23,816 nt of DNA, taken from the NCBI GenBank assembly GCA_049430265.1, contig JBMTBW010000011.1, positions 1-23,816 on the forward strand, written 5' to 3'. This stretch comes from MAG-120802 sp049430265. Lineage in GTDB: Bacteria > Actinomycetota > Actinomycetes > Nanopelagicales > Nanopelagicaceae. Below the pieces are notes generated by a model. It was given only the letters and a program-made list of their open reading frames with translations. It had not been told where the DNA came from and made no database searches. Shown here in pieces: positions 1 to 7,413 of this stretch. The first letter of the stretch is position 1. Each line of letters begins with the position of its first letter. A program made the position numbers and the translations under genes.

Positions 1-451
1 TTAAAAGACCTGGTTCAACAATTATGCCTGCATCAGTTAGTGATTGCGCTCCCCCATGGGCTATCGGGTTTGGATCGCTAACTGCAAAAACTACTTTCTT
101 TATACCTGCAGCAATTATTGCCTCAGTGCAGGGCGGCGTTTTTCCCATATGATTACAAGGTTCTAGCGTTACAAAAAGCGTTGCACCTCTTGCCCTTTGT
201 CCAGCTTTACTAAGTGCAACAACTTCAGCATGTTTTCCACCATCTTGGCTGTGATGAAAACCTTCACCAGCAATCTGGCCATCATTGCCAACAATCACTG
301 CTCCAACAATTGGATTAGGAGAACTCTTACCAAGACCAAGTTTTGAAATTTCGTTGGCACGGCGCATTGCAGATTCTGCATTTATCAATGTCGCCACCCC
401 CCGAATAGATTTCCGGGGTGCGCAAAAGAGTGCGCGCAAGGATGCACGCAT
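1..451 (-). CDS. ribD: RibD, deaminase domain (partial, 3' end outside window)
   Basis: Bifunctional riboflavin biosynthesis protein RibD (pyrimidine deaminase/reductase), cytosolic. Only the first 150 codons are present; the frame is still open at base 1. The zinc-dependent cytidine-deaminase fold is clear: SPNPIVGAVIV, then the zinc motif HAEVVAL, then PCNHMGKTPPCTEAI carrying the two zinc cysteines. The reductase domain lies beyond the window if present. I chose ATG at 451 because AGAGGAAA sits just upstream and the start abuts an FMN aptamer. A GTG at 397 (VATLINAES) would remove an unusual basic N-terminal extension and is a possible alternative. This gene is probably the first of a rib operon, with FMN as feedback signal. 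The identification is firm; only the exact start is uncertain. Confidence 0.93.
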   Translation of the reverse strand, partial: MRASLRALFCAPRKSIRGVATLINAESAMRRANEISKLGLGKSSPNPIVGAVIVGNDGQIAGEGFHHSQDGGKHAEVVALSKAGQRARGATLFVTLEPCNHMGKTPPCTEAIIAAGIKKVVFAVSDPNPIAHGGAQSLTDAGIIVEPGLL

Positions 452-575
452 TTGTTTCCTCTCATCCGGACTTTAACCGTCGGTCTTGGAATTTCACCAA
501 GTCCACCGATAGCTGGCGGCAAGCGGGTCGCAGACTTTAACTGCCGGTTCGGAATTACACCGACCCCGGAAACAA
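452..575 (-). promoter_or_regulatory. FMN riboswitch (RFN element) controlling ribD
   Basis: The minus strand carries the conserved RFN blocks in order: GGGGTCGGTGTAATTCCGAACCGGC, GCAGTTAAAGTCTGCGACCC, a GGTGGACTTGGTGAAATTCC block, and GACGGTTAAAGTCCGGATGAGAGGA. The closing helix P1 is an exact 8-bp pairing of TTGTTTCC (575-568) with GGAAACAA (459-452). The 3' arm of P1 contains the ribD Shine-Dalgarno (AGAGGAAA), and the start codon follows directly at 451. FMN binding should stabilise P1 and block ribosome access, so control is most simply translational. No separate terminator or anti-terminator can be drawn between aptamer and start. The aptamer class is certain from its sequence; the mechanism is inferred. 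Confidence 0.96.
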
Positions 576-582
576 CAGGGTG

Positions 583-612
583 ATTCTAGCCGAGAATTAC
601 TTTCCGTCCCAA
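583..612 (-). promoter_or_regulatory. Candidate promoter for the riboswitch-ribD transcript
   Basis: TTGGGA (-35, 612-607) and TAGAAT (-10, 588-583) are separated by 18 nt on the minus strand. The predicted start is near 576, right at the first base of riboswitch helix P1. The -35 lies in the last codons of the DUF885 gene. Readthrough from that gene is the alternative source of the transcript. Confidence 0.5.
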
Positions 613-2243
613 GCGGCCATCTCAGCCTTAAATGGATCAAGACCCATCGGTCCAAGATTTAATACATAAGAGTGGAACTTCTTTAGATTAAAGGTAGCTC
701 CAAGCCTCTTCTTTGCATCCTCTCGAGCTTCCATCATGAAGCGCTCTCCCACTTTGTAAGAAATTGCCTGTCCTGGCCAACCAAGATATCTATCAACTTC
801 ACTTCGTGCAGAGATTTCATCAAGCAAAGCTCTCTCATGGAGAAGTTTAAATGCAGACTCAGCGTTCCAAATCTCACCATTAAAGTCTTTATAACCACAG
901 TGCATTCCAATATCAACAACGATACGGGCTGCTCTTAGCCCTTGCGCAGAGAGATATCCCATCTCATAACCTGGATCTTCAAATGCGCCAAGTTCATCCA
1001 TCAAGCGCTCTGCATAAAGAGCCCAGCCTTCACCATATCCTGAGACCCAGACTCTGTTGCGTTGAAAGCGATTGAGACGATCGGTGTTTATCTTTGTTGT
1101 TGCAACTTGCAAATGATGTCCTGGAACTGCTTCGTGATACCAAGTTGAGACAATATGCCACCATCCAAAAGTCTTTCTTCCCATGGTTGGATACCAAGTT
1201 GTTCCAGGTCTTGATAAATCCTCACTTGGTCCCATGTAATAGGCAGCAGAGGCACCGCCTGGCGGAGCAAGGCGTGCTTCACAGTTTCGAATTCTAGGAT
1301 CAATATCAAATTCTTTTCCATCAAGTCTCTCCACAGCAGCAGCTATGAACTCCTTAAGTTTTTTAAGTAATTCTTCTTCGCCGACAACGGTGTATCTCGG
1401 ATCTGCTTCAAGGCGATCTGCAACTTCTCTAAGAGTTTTTGCATCTGGGTAGAGCTTCTTTGCCGCGCTCCACATCCGCTCATTAATCATCTCTAGTTGT
1501 TTGATTCCCCACTCATAGGTATCACGCAGGTCAAGATTTGCTCCAGTGAAATGGCGAGCCCACATCTTGTATCGCTCCTCGCCTACGCCATCTACTGCTG
1601 GACATTTAGGCGCATACGAATCTCGCATCCAGGATGAAAGTGATGCGCAAGCCATCTCAGCACTCTTTGCTGCAGCCAATAAAGCTTGATTATCACCTGC
1701 AGGATTGAATTTCTTTGCAACTGCAGTAAATGCACCATTTGAAAAAGTCTCTAATTGACCAGCGGTTGCAAGAACTTGTCTACGGGAATTTAATTTTCCT
1801 TTATCTGCCACATATTCTAATGATGATTTCCATCCCGCAAAAGCTGCCTCAATTCCATTAAGGCGCTTTGTCACATTTGAGACCGTTTCTGCTTGATCTG
1901 CCTTCATCATCTCAAAGACCTGACGAATGCTTGTTACCGGAGATGAGATGAGATTAAAGAGAATTCGCGCCTCAAAGGTGTCATTGAGATTTAGTTCAGA
2001 GGTTAGGCGCTCTACTGCCACATCTTTGGCAATTCGATCAAATTCATTAATCGGAGTTTCATTCTTTATTGCAGCAAGAGTCTTTCGAGTTAGCTCCGCC
2101 CGCTTTTCATTGCCTTCCATGGATAGGTCATCTAGTTGATCATCAAAACCAGGAACCCCAAGCATGGTTGCCCCAATTGGCGATAGCTTGATTCCCTCCT
2201 CTAGAAAGTTATCGAGAATCTTTGTTATCGCACTGGTTGTCAT
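597..2243 (-). CDS. DUF885 family protein, predicted zinc metallopeptidase-like
   Basis: A 548-residue protein of the DUF885 family (PF05960). The hallmark is WYHEAVPGHHLQVA in the second half, an HExxPGHH-type motif that resembles a zincin metal site, followed by YGEGWALYAERLMDELG, which supplies a further conserved glutamate region. There is no signal peptide or membrane segment, so it is probably cytosolic, whereas many relatives are lipoproteins. Family members are suspected peptidases, but the substrate is not established. The ATG follows the argG stop without a gap and has AAGGG 8 nt upstream, so it is probably translated from the argG transcript. The reverse-strand ORFs inside it are shadows. 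Confidence 0.88.
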   Translation of the reverse strand: MTTSAITKILDNFLEEGIKLSPIGATMLGVPGFDDQLDDLSMEGNEKRAELTRKTLAAIKNETPINEFDRIAKDVAVERLTSELNLNDTFEARILFNLISSPVTSIRQVFEMMKADQAETVSNVTKRLNGIEAAFAGWKSSLEYVADKGKLNSRRQVLATAGQLETFSNGAFTAVAKKFNPAGDNQALLAAAKSAEMACASLSSWMRDSYAPKCPAVDGVGEERYKMWARHFTGANLDLRDTYEWGIKQLEMINERMWSAAKKLYPDAKTLREVADRLEADPRYTVVGEEELLKKLKEFIAAAVERLDGKEFDIDPRIRNCEARLAPPGGASAAYYMGPSEDLSRPGTTWYPTMGRKTFGWWHIVSTWYHEAVPGHHLQVATTKINTDRLNRFQRNRVWVSGYGEGWALYAERLMDELGAFEDPGYEMGYLSAQGLRAARIVVDIGMHCGYKDFNGEIWNAESAFKLLHERALLDEISARSEVDRYLGWPGQAISYKVGERFMMEAREDAKKRLGATFNLKKFHSYVLNLGPMGLDPFKAEMAAWDGK

Positions 2244-3614
2244 TTATTTACCCTTCGTCTCTTTTTTCTCCTGATTTTCAATCTCTACTAAATCAAAGTT
2301 TCCCTTACCAATCTGGCCCTGGTCTCGATACATTTCAAGCTTCTGCCTAGTATCTGCAATATCTAGATTGCGCATGGTTAATTGCCCAATTCGGTCCTCT
2401 GGTCCAAAAGCTGCTGCCTGCGTTCTCTCCATTGAGAGTTTCTCTGGGTGATAACTAAAGTTCTCACCTTTTGTATCAATAATTGAATAATCATCGCCTC
2501 GTCTTAGCCTCAAGACAACCTCGCCACTTACCGCAGATGCCACCCAGCGAGTTAGTGACTCTCTAAGCATTAACGATTGTGGGTCGAGCCATCTTCCCTC
2601 ATAAAGGAGGCGACCAAGCTTTCTTCCTGATTGATAGTAATTAGCCAGAGTCTCTTCATTGTGAACAGCGCTTAATAGGCGTTCATAGGCAATAAATAGC
2701 AGCGCCATTCCAGGTGCTTCATAAATACCTCGACTTTTTGCCTCAATGATGCGATTTTCAATCTGATCTGACATTCCAAGGCCATGGCGGCCACCAATTA
2801 AATTCGCTTCCTTCATTAACTCAACGGAATCGTTGAAATCTTTATTATTTATTGCAACCGGTCTTCCTGACTTAAAGGTTATTTTCACATCTTCCTGGGC
2901 TATTGCCACTGCTTGATCCCAGAACTTAACTCCCATAATTGGCTCAACAATCTCAATAGAACTACTTAGCTCCTCAAGTTTCTTAGCCTCATGAGTAGCT
3001 CCCAAGATATTGGCATCTGTTGAGTAAGCCTTCTCCGCGCTATCGCGATATGGCAAGTTATGGCTCTTAAGCCAATCTGACATCTCTTTTCGACCACCAA
3101 GCTCTGCGACAAAATCGCTATCAAGCCAGGGCTTATAAATCTTTAGATCAGGATTTGCTAGCAGGCCATAGCGATAGAAACGCTCTATGTCATTTCCCTT
3201 ATAGGTTGAGCCATCTCCCCAAATTAAAACATTATCTTCAAGCATCGCTCTAACCAGAAGCGTTCCAGTAACAGCTCTTCCAAGTGGAGTGGTGTTGAAG
3301 TAAATCTTTCCAGCACTTCTAATATGAAAAGCGCCCGATGCTAAAGCAGCGAGGCCCTCTTCAACTAAAGAGTTCTTGCAATCAACCAGGCGAGCAATTT
3401 CTGCTCCATACTCTTTAGCTCTTGAAGCGATACTTTCAATGTTGCTCTCATCGTATTGACCAAGATCTGCAGTGTAAGCACAAGGAAGCGCCCCTTTTTG
3501 TCTCATCCATGCAACTGCAACAGAGGTATCAAGGCCTCCAGAAAAAGCAATTCCAACTTTTTGCCCAACAGGAAGTGAGGCTAAAACTTTGCCACCAGAT
3601 TGCTTTGAGGACAT
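2244..3614 (-). CDS. argG: Argininosuccinate synthase, long E. coli-type form
   Basis: Joins citrulline and aspartate using ATP to make argininosuccinate, the penultimate step of arginine synthesis; cytosolic. The N-terminal PP-loop ATP motif SGGLDTS is at residues 25-31. Other signature stretches are YFNTTPLGRAVTGTLLV, WGDGSTYKGNDIERFYRYGL, EKAYSTDANILGATHEAK and GGRHGLGMSDQIENRIIEAK. At 456 residues, with these motifs, it matches the long E. coli ArgG form and not the roughly 400-residue form common in mycobacteria and streptomycetes. No other arg gene is present here. Its ATG overlaps the upstream methyltransferase stop by one base (TAATG), implying translational coupling. The C-terminus is lysine-rich. 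Confidence 0.97.
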   Translation of the reverse strand: MSSKQSGGKVLASLPVGQKVGIAFSGGLDTSVAVAWMRQKGALPCAYTADLGQYDESNIESIASRAKEYGAEIARLVDCKNSLVEEGLAALASGAFHIRSAGKIYFNTTPLGRAVTGTLLVRAMLEDNVLIWGDGSTYKGNDIERFYRYGLLANPDLKIYKPWLDSDFVAELGGRKEMSDWLKSHNLPYRDSAEKAYSTDANILGATHEAKKLEELSSSIEIVEPIMGVKFWDQAVAIAQEDVKITFKSGRPVAINNKDFNDSVELMKEANLIGGRHGLGMSDQIENRIIEAKSRGIYEAPGMALLFIAYERLLSAVHNEETLANYYQSGRKLGRLLYEGRWLDPQSLMLRESLTRWVASAVSGEVVLRLRRGDDYSIIDTKGENFSYHPEKLSMERTQAAAFGPEDRIGQLTMRNLDIADTRQKLEMYRDQGQIGKGNFDLVEIENQEKKETKGK

Positions 3615-4795
3615 TAGCCAAGCCTAACTGAGAGCTCTTCTTTAAGGCGAACCATTAAGGCAGGCTCAATCTTCCACTGCTCAATAATCTGCTCTAACTC
3701 AGCAATATCAGCCGGCTGCGCCGGCGCTCCGGTTTTGAAAGCGCGGATCATCAGATTTCTTGGTGTGTGCTCCCCAGCAACAAATTCGATGATATCGGTG
3801 CGATATCCCAAAATTTTTAGCACGCCAGCTCTTATTGAATCAGTGAGAATATCTCCCACTCTCTCATTAATAATTCCATGTCTAGTAGCAAGATTCCATG
3901 GAGCTGGCGCCTCTTTCATCTGTCTTTGAATATCATGATGGCAGCAAGGGGCAACCAAGATCATCTCTACCCCACTTTTAACTGCCCAAGAAATCGCATC
4001 ATCGCTAGCTGTGTCACAGGCATGAAGAGCAATTGCAATATCAAAGTGAGCTAGCTCTAGGTTTGCTATTTTCGTTGCCTGAAATGTAATTTCTTTACTT
4101 AATTTCAATTTCTCAACCAGAGCTATATTTCGCTCTCTACTGTCTTGCCTCTCATCAATACCTAGGGTTTTCACCTTATATCCCTGCTTACTTAAATACT
4201 TATGGGCTGCAAGGGTTAGATAAGCATGGCCGCAGCCCAGATCAATTACTTTCAGCTCTTGGTTCTTATCTCGCTTTTCATTAAGGCTATGACTTAAAAT
4301 CTTTAGAAATTCTTGAACCTGAATGAACTTATCGCTTCTGCTGGGCTTTAGTTTTCCATTCTGGTCTGAGATGCCTAGCTCGATAAATATTTCATCATCT
4401 GCGCTCAATAGCCGCTCTTTTGTTCTATCGTGAGATAGCTCAGCTGCATCTAGCTCAACTCGCTTTGTTGAAAATTGAGCCTCACCAGACTTTGTTAATC
4501 TAAGATTTATCTCCTGACTTGTACTCTCAATCAAAATGTTTGAATAACCTAAATTAAACAACCTGGCTAAAGAGAGCTCACCTAAGGCAAGATTCTTTGT
4601 TGTGTCGCGCTTTCCATCATGGCTTACTACCTGCCAATGTAGCCCTGCCTTAAGAGCAACTGGGCGAATATCGATCCGCACTTGCTCTGGTTGTTTGCCC
4701 TTAGCCTTTCCTGAAATGCAGATCCGCCTGATTGATTCAGGTCTTGCTAATACATCCTGCGCGCGCGATAGCGCTTTATCTAGATCTTCAATCAC
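3614..4795 (-). CDS. Class I SAM-dependent methyltransferase (Methyltransf_32-like)
   Basis: A 393-residue protein. The C-terminal half is a Rossmann methyltransferase: motif I DLGCGHAYLTLA at residues 185-196, an acidic LGIDERQ after strand 2, LHACDTASDDA around 257-267, and VAPCCHHD at 281-288. The LHACD and CCHH motifs recall PF13679 (Methyltransf_32) proteins, some of which modify RNA, so an RNA substrate is plausible but unproven. The first 180 residues form a separate domain I do not recognise. Translation starts at GTG 4795 with GGAAGG 8 nt upstream. The gene is coupled to argG by a TAATG overlap, although no functional link to arginine synthesis is evident. Confidence 0.82.
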   Translation of the reverse strand: MIEDLDKALSRAQDVLARPESIRRICISGKAKGKQPEQVRIDIRPVALKAGLHWQVVSHDGKRDTTKNLALGELSLARLFNLGYSNILIESTSQEINLRLTKSGEAQFSTKRVELDAAELSHDRTKERLLSADDEIFIELGISDQNGKLKPSRSDKFIQVQEFLKILSHSLNEKRDKNQELKVIDLGCGHAYLTLAAHKYLSKQGYKVKTLGIDERQDSRERNIALVEKLKLSKEITFQATKIANLELAHFDIAIALHACDTASDDAISWAVKSGVEMILVAPCCHHDIQRQMKEAPAPWNLATRHGIINERVGDILTDSIRAGVLKILGYRTDIIEFVAGEHTPRNLMIRAFKTGAPAQPADIAELEQIIEQWKIEPALMVRLKEELSVRLG

Positions 4796-4855
4796 GCGCT
4801 CTGCCTTCCTAGAGGAACAGTTAGAAGATAAGTCTAAGGCAGCACTTCCTTGCTA

Positions 4856-4871
4856 TTAGCACTCTTGCTAA
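4856..4871 (-). other. Small stem-loop spanning the hpf stop codon
   Basis: TTAGCA and TGCTAA form an exact 6-bp stem with a 4-nt loop that includes the hpf stop codon. No uridine run follows on the minus strand, so it is not a standard intrinsic terminator. It may slow decay or attenuate readthrough into the methyltransferase gene. Confidence 0.35.
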
Positions 4872-5212
4872 TTCTTCGAGCCACGCAGCTTTCGAAGGCT
4901 AGTTCGATCAATATCTTTGCTTCGCTCGTGGCGCTTTCGTAGTTGAAGTTCAACAGCTTCGGCAGCCTCATCAAATGCTGCTAGATCATTAAAGCCTGAA
5001 CCCTCTGCTCGAAGAAGTGGCCCACTTCCACGAGAGGTGAGAATTACTCGATGAGAGCTCTTTCCAAACCTTGGGTTTGCTTCATGTTTTACATCGACAT
5101 CAATTCTCTCAATTGGAATACTGAATCTAGTTAACCTCTCTAAGCGCTCAACTGCAATCTTTTCAAAATCTATTGCTAATGAATCTCCATGGTTATGAAT
5201 TATGATTTTCAT
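4868..5212 (-). CDS. hpf: Ribosome hibernation promoting factor, short form
   Basis: A 114-residue member of the HPF/RaiA (ribosome_S30AE) family. It has the family beta-alpha-beta layout: MKIIIHNHGDSLAIDFEKIAVERLERL, then DVDVKHEANPRFGKSSHRVILTSRGSGPLLRAEGSG, then DLAAFDEAAEAVELQLRKRHERSKD, a basic amphipathic helix. Family members bind the 30S decoding region and silence ribosomes in stationary phase or starvation. It lacks the C-terminal dimerisation domain of long HPF. ATG 5212 has a good AGGAGA upstream. In many actinobacteria hpf lies next to secA; here they are on the same strand but about 16 kb apart. Confidence 0.9.
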   Translation of the reverse strand: MKIIIHNHGDSLAIDFEKIAVERLERLTRFSIPIERIDVDVKHEANPRFGKSSHRVILTSRGSGPLLRAEGSGFNDLAAFDEAAEAVELQLRKRHERSKDIDRTSLRKLRGSKN

Positions 5213-5236
5213 CGCTCTCCTAACGATCGCTAGAGC

Positions 5237-5242
5237 ATTATC
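5237..5242 (-). promoter_or_regulatory. Candidate -10 element for hpf
   Basis: GATAAT on the minus strand lies 24 nt before the hpf start, predicting a 5' UTR of about 17 nt that still contains AGGAGA. No convincing -35 box is visible. The same hexamer recurs before tRNA-Arg and whiB in this window. The surrounding 120-nt gap (5213-5332) holds no terminator I can recognise. Confidence 0.35.
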
Positions 5243-5332
5243 AAGCTTGTAACTATGCCAACGTACTCCTATCTCTGCAGCGCAGGCAAGAGTAATAAGC
5301 AGAAATTAACTGAGAATTAAGCCTGAACTTTT

Positions 5333-5713
5333 TTACAGCAGCAGGAGAGTAATAGCTGTAGTTAGCCCTAAGGCTAGCGCCGTTGCTTGAGCAAGGATTG
5401 AAAGTGCGGTTTTGCGATCTGCTGCTTTATCTTCTGGATTTGCGACCTTTGAAATCTGACCGAGTTTTCCCAAGTTGAAAGTTCCAGCAAGGCCATAGGC
5501 AAGACAGAATTTTCTCCTAGATTGAATGAAACCGACTGCAAAGACCATAAGTGGGGCAAAGAGAGTTAATCCTGAGGCCCTAGGAGCAGAGCTCGCAATT
5601 AAGCCGGTTGCCAGAATTAAGGAAGCAACAAGACCAACAAGTGCAACTATTTGGCGGCTACGAACTTCGGCTTTGCCTAGATTACAAGTTCCAGGAATAT
5701 AAGTATCGCTCAC
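5333..5713 (-). CDS. Conserved small membrane protein with paired CNLG/FNLG motifs
   Basis: A predicted 126-residue inner-membrane protein of unknown function. The N-terminus carries PGTCNLGKAE (Cys10), followed by a hydrophobic segment (about 22-41), a second (about 48-64), then RRKFCLAYGLAGTFNLG (Cys70) and a final hydrophobic helix (about 104-126). The motif TCNLGK reappears as TFNLGK, hinting at an internal duplication. I recall similar GTCNxG membrane proteins in other actinobacteria but no assigned role. The frame is open back to a TTG at 5749. I prefer GTG 5713 because it shares its G with the stop of the upstream small ORF (TAGTG) and has AGAAGAAG upstream. It is the last gene of the agl-led run. 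Confidence 0.75.
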   Translation of the reverse strand: MSDTYIPGTCNLGKAEVRSRQIVALVGLVASLILATGLIASSAPRASGLTLFAPLMVFAVGFIQSRRKFCLAYGLAGTFNLGKLGQISKVANPEDKAADRKTALSILAQATALALGLTTAITLLLL

Positions 5714-5862
5714 TAGAAAGCTTCTTCTAAATCCTCGTCTTCGGACCAAACTGCTTCAACATCTTCTTGCTTTTCAACCCAAGATAAGAATGAGAGAGCG
5801 CCTTTTATAGCAACAACAATTAAAGCAACGAGCGCTGTAATTCTTCTGATTGCTTTAAACAT
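5713..5862 (-). CDS. Small protein, 49 aa, hydrophobic N-half and acidic tail
   Basis: An ATG-initiated frame of 49 codons. A basic start (MFKAIRR) leads into a hydrophobic stretch (ALVALIVVAIKGALSFLSW, about residues 10-28), followed by a strongly acidic tail ending SEDEDLEEAF. The layout suits a single-pass or membrane-attached peptide with the tail on one side. The stop TAG overlaps the GTG of the next gene by one base, and the ATG comes 9 nt after the preceding oxidoreductase stop, so it sits tightly within the operon. The upstream Shine-Dalgarno is weak (TTAGG). Its function is unknown; a partnership with the downstream membrane protein is inferred from coupling only. Confidence 0.65.
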   Translation of the reverse strand: MFKAIRRITALVALIVVAIKGALSFLSWVEKQEDVEAVWSEDEDLEEAF

Positions 5863-5871
5863 AGCCTAATT

Positions 5872-7413
5872 CTATGGCAGCCTTGCTAAAGTTTCCAACG
5901 CAGCCATAGCAGCGTTATGTCCAGCAATTCCACTAACCCCGCCGCCGCGAAGCGCGCCGGCGCCGGCTATGAAAATTCGCTCTGAATTAGTTTCAACTCC
6001 CCACTTTCTACTATCCCCATCCTGCTTCCAAGGAAATTCGAGATCGCTATGAAAGATATTGCCTCTGGGCAGTCCTAGCTCTTTTTCTAACTCTTGTGGG
6101 GTCTTTACCTCAATACAGAGATTGCCGTCACTATCTTTAGCTAGATAATTCTCAATAGGTCTTTCTAGATACTGGCTAAAACCATCCAAAATTCTCTTAC
6201 TCACTTCAGCCTTAATCCGGTCATGATCGTTATCAAAGAGTGAGGCCGGCAGATGCAGGGCAAAGAGAGTAAGGCTTTGATATCCAGCAGCTATCAAATC
6301 TGGATGAAGAATTGTTGGATCAGTGAGGGTATGGCAGTAAAGCTCAGAGGGAATGACATCGGGAATCTGACCAAGGCTTGCCTGAGCAAATGCCTGCTCT
6401 AATTCAAAGTAGCTCTCGTTGACATGAAATGTTCCAGCGAAGGCTACTTTTGGATCAGCGCCACTTTTTAGCTTAGGAAGCTCTTTCAAAACCATATTTA
6501 TCTTCACCTGTGAACCATCGCGAAGTGGTGGCGCCTTAAAGTCAGCAACTTTCTCTAAAACCCTAGGCGCACAATTTGCTAGCGCAACTCTTGCTTCATA
6601 GCTCTGCCCATCTACAGTCTTAATCAGTAGATGCTTATCACCTTGAGTAATTGAAGTAACCTCTTGGCTAGTAGCTATTTCAACGCCTAATTGCTTGGCC
6701 CTAATTAGAAGTTGATCAACTAGAACGCCCATACCGCCTTTGGGAACTCGCCACTGACCGCTTGAGTTTCCAATAACATGATAGATAAAGCACTTATTAG
6801 CCAGGTGATCATCAGCGCTAGTAAAGGTGCCGATAAGTCCATCGGTAAGGACTACTCCTTTTACTAGATCATCAAAGAAATTATCATTTAAGCTCTGGGC
6901 TAGGGTGTTTTCAACGAGCTCTACCCAGGTAAGTGGATCAACCAGCTCCTTTATCTCTGACTCTGTTGGCACTGGCTTTAACATAGTTGGGGCAACAACT
7001 TCAGCAAACTCTTTAATGGATTGATAGAAGCTCTCCCAAGCGATTGCTTCATCATCACCTTCTGTTAGCTCGGAGAGTGAATCTCTACTTTCTTGATCAA
7101 AATCTGAATTAATCAATAGCCCCTTATCACTCTCACCATCAAAGTAGGGGGTATAGGAAGATACTTTTCGGCCAATAGTTTCAAAGTTAAGTGATAAATC
7201 TTTAACTATTTGATCTGGTAGAAGTGAGACTAAATAAGAGTATCTAGAGAGTTTGGCATCAACTCCTTTAAAGGCTTTCACACTAGTTGTTGCTCCCCCG
7301 AGTGAGGCGCTTTTCTCCAGAACTAAAACGCTCTTTCCAGCTTTCGCTAGATAGCAAGCTGCAACTAAGCCGTTATGACCACTGCCAATGACTATTGCGT
7401 CATAGCGCTTCAT
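5872..7413 (-). CDS. Phytoene-dehydrogenase-like FAD oxidoreductase (COG1233, PYROXD2-like)
   Basis: A 513-residue flavoprotein. The N-terminal dinucleotide fold is explicit: YDAIVIGSGHNGLVAACYLAKAG at residues 4-26, the LVLEK acidic strand end at about 30-34, and LGGATTS. The C-terminal FAD-contacting segment is RIFIAGAGALRGGGVSGIAGHNAA near residue 485 onward. The length and the SGHNGL signature fit the COG1233/PYROXD2 branch better than carotenoid desaturases proper, and no carotenoid genes are nearby. The substrate is unknown. ATG 7413 overlaps the aminotransferase stop (ATGA) and has no Shine-Dalgarno, so translation probably depends on coupling. Confidence 0.85.
   Translation of the reverse strand: MKRYDAIVIGSGHNGLVAACYLAKAGKSVLVLEKSASLGGATTSVKAFKGVDAKLSRYSYLVSLLPDQIVKDLSLNFETIGRKVSSYTPYFDGESDKGLLINSDFDQESRDSLSELTEGDDEAIAWESFYQSIKEFAEVVAPTMLKPVPTESEIKELVDPLTWVELVENTLAQSLNDNFFDDLVKGVVLTDGLIGTFTSADDHLANKCFIYHVIGNSSGQWRVPKGGMGVLVDQLLIRAKQLGVEIATSQEVTSITQGDKHLLIKTVDGQSYEARVALANCAPRVLEKVADFKAPPLRDGSQVKINMVLKELPKLKSGADPKVAFAGTFHVNESYFELEQAFAQASLGQIPDVIPSELYCHTLTDPTILHPDLIAAGYQSLTLFALHLPASLFDNDHDRIKAEVSKRILDGFSQYLERPIENYLAKDSDGNLCIEVKTPQELEKELGLPRGNIFHSDLEFPWKQDGDSRKWGVETNSERIFIAGAGALRGGGVSGIAGHNAAMAALETLARLP

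Noticed and set aside
285..476. 63-codon plus-strand ORF over ribD and the riboswitch
   Set aside because: It is antisense to the conserved deaminase domain and the RFN aptamer; no independent support.
5749..5751. TTG 5749 as the start of the small membrane protein
   Set aside because: The intervening codons overlap a well-formed 49-codon ORF in another frame, and GTG 5713 has a better ribosome site and a coupled TAGTG junction.
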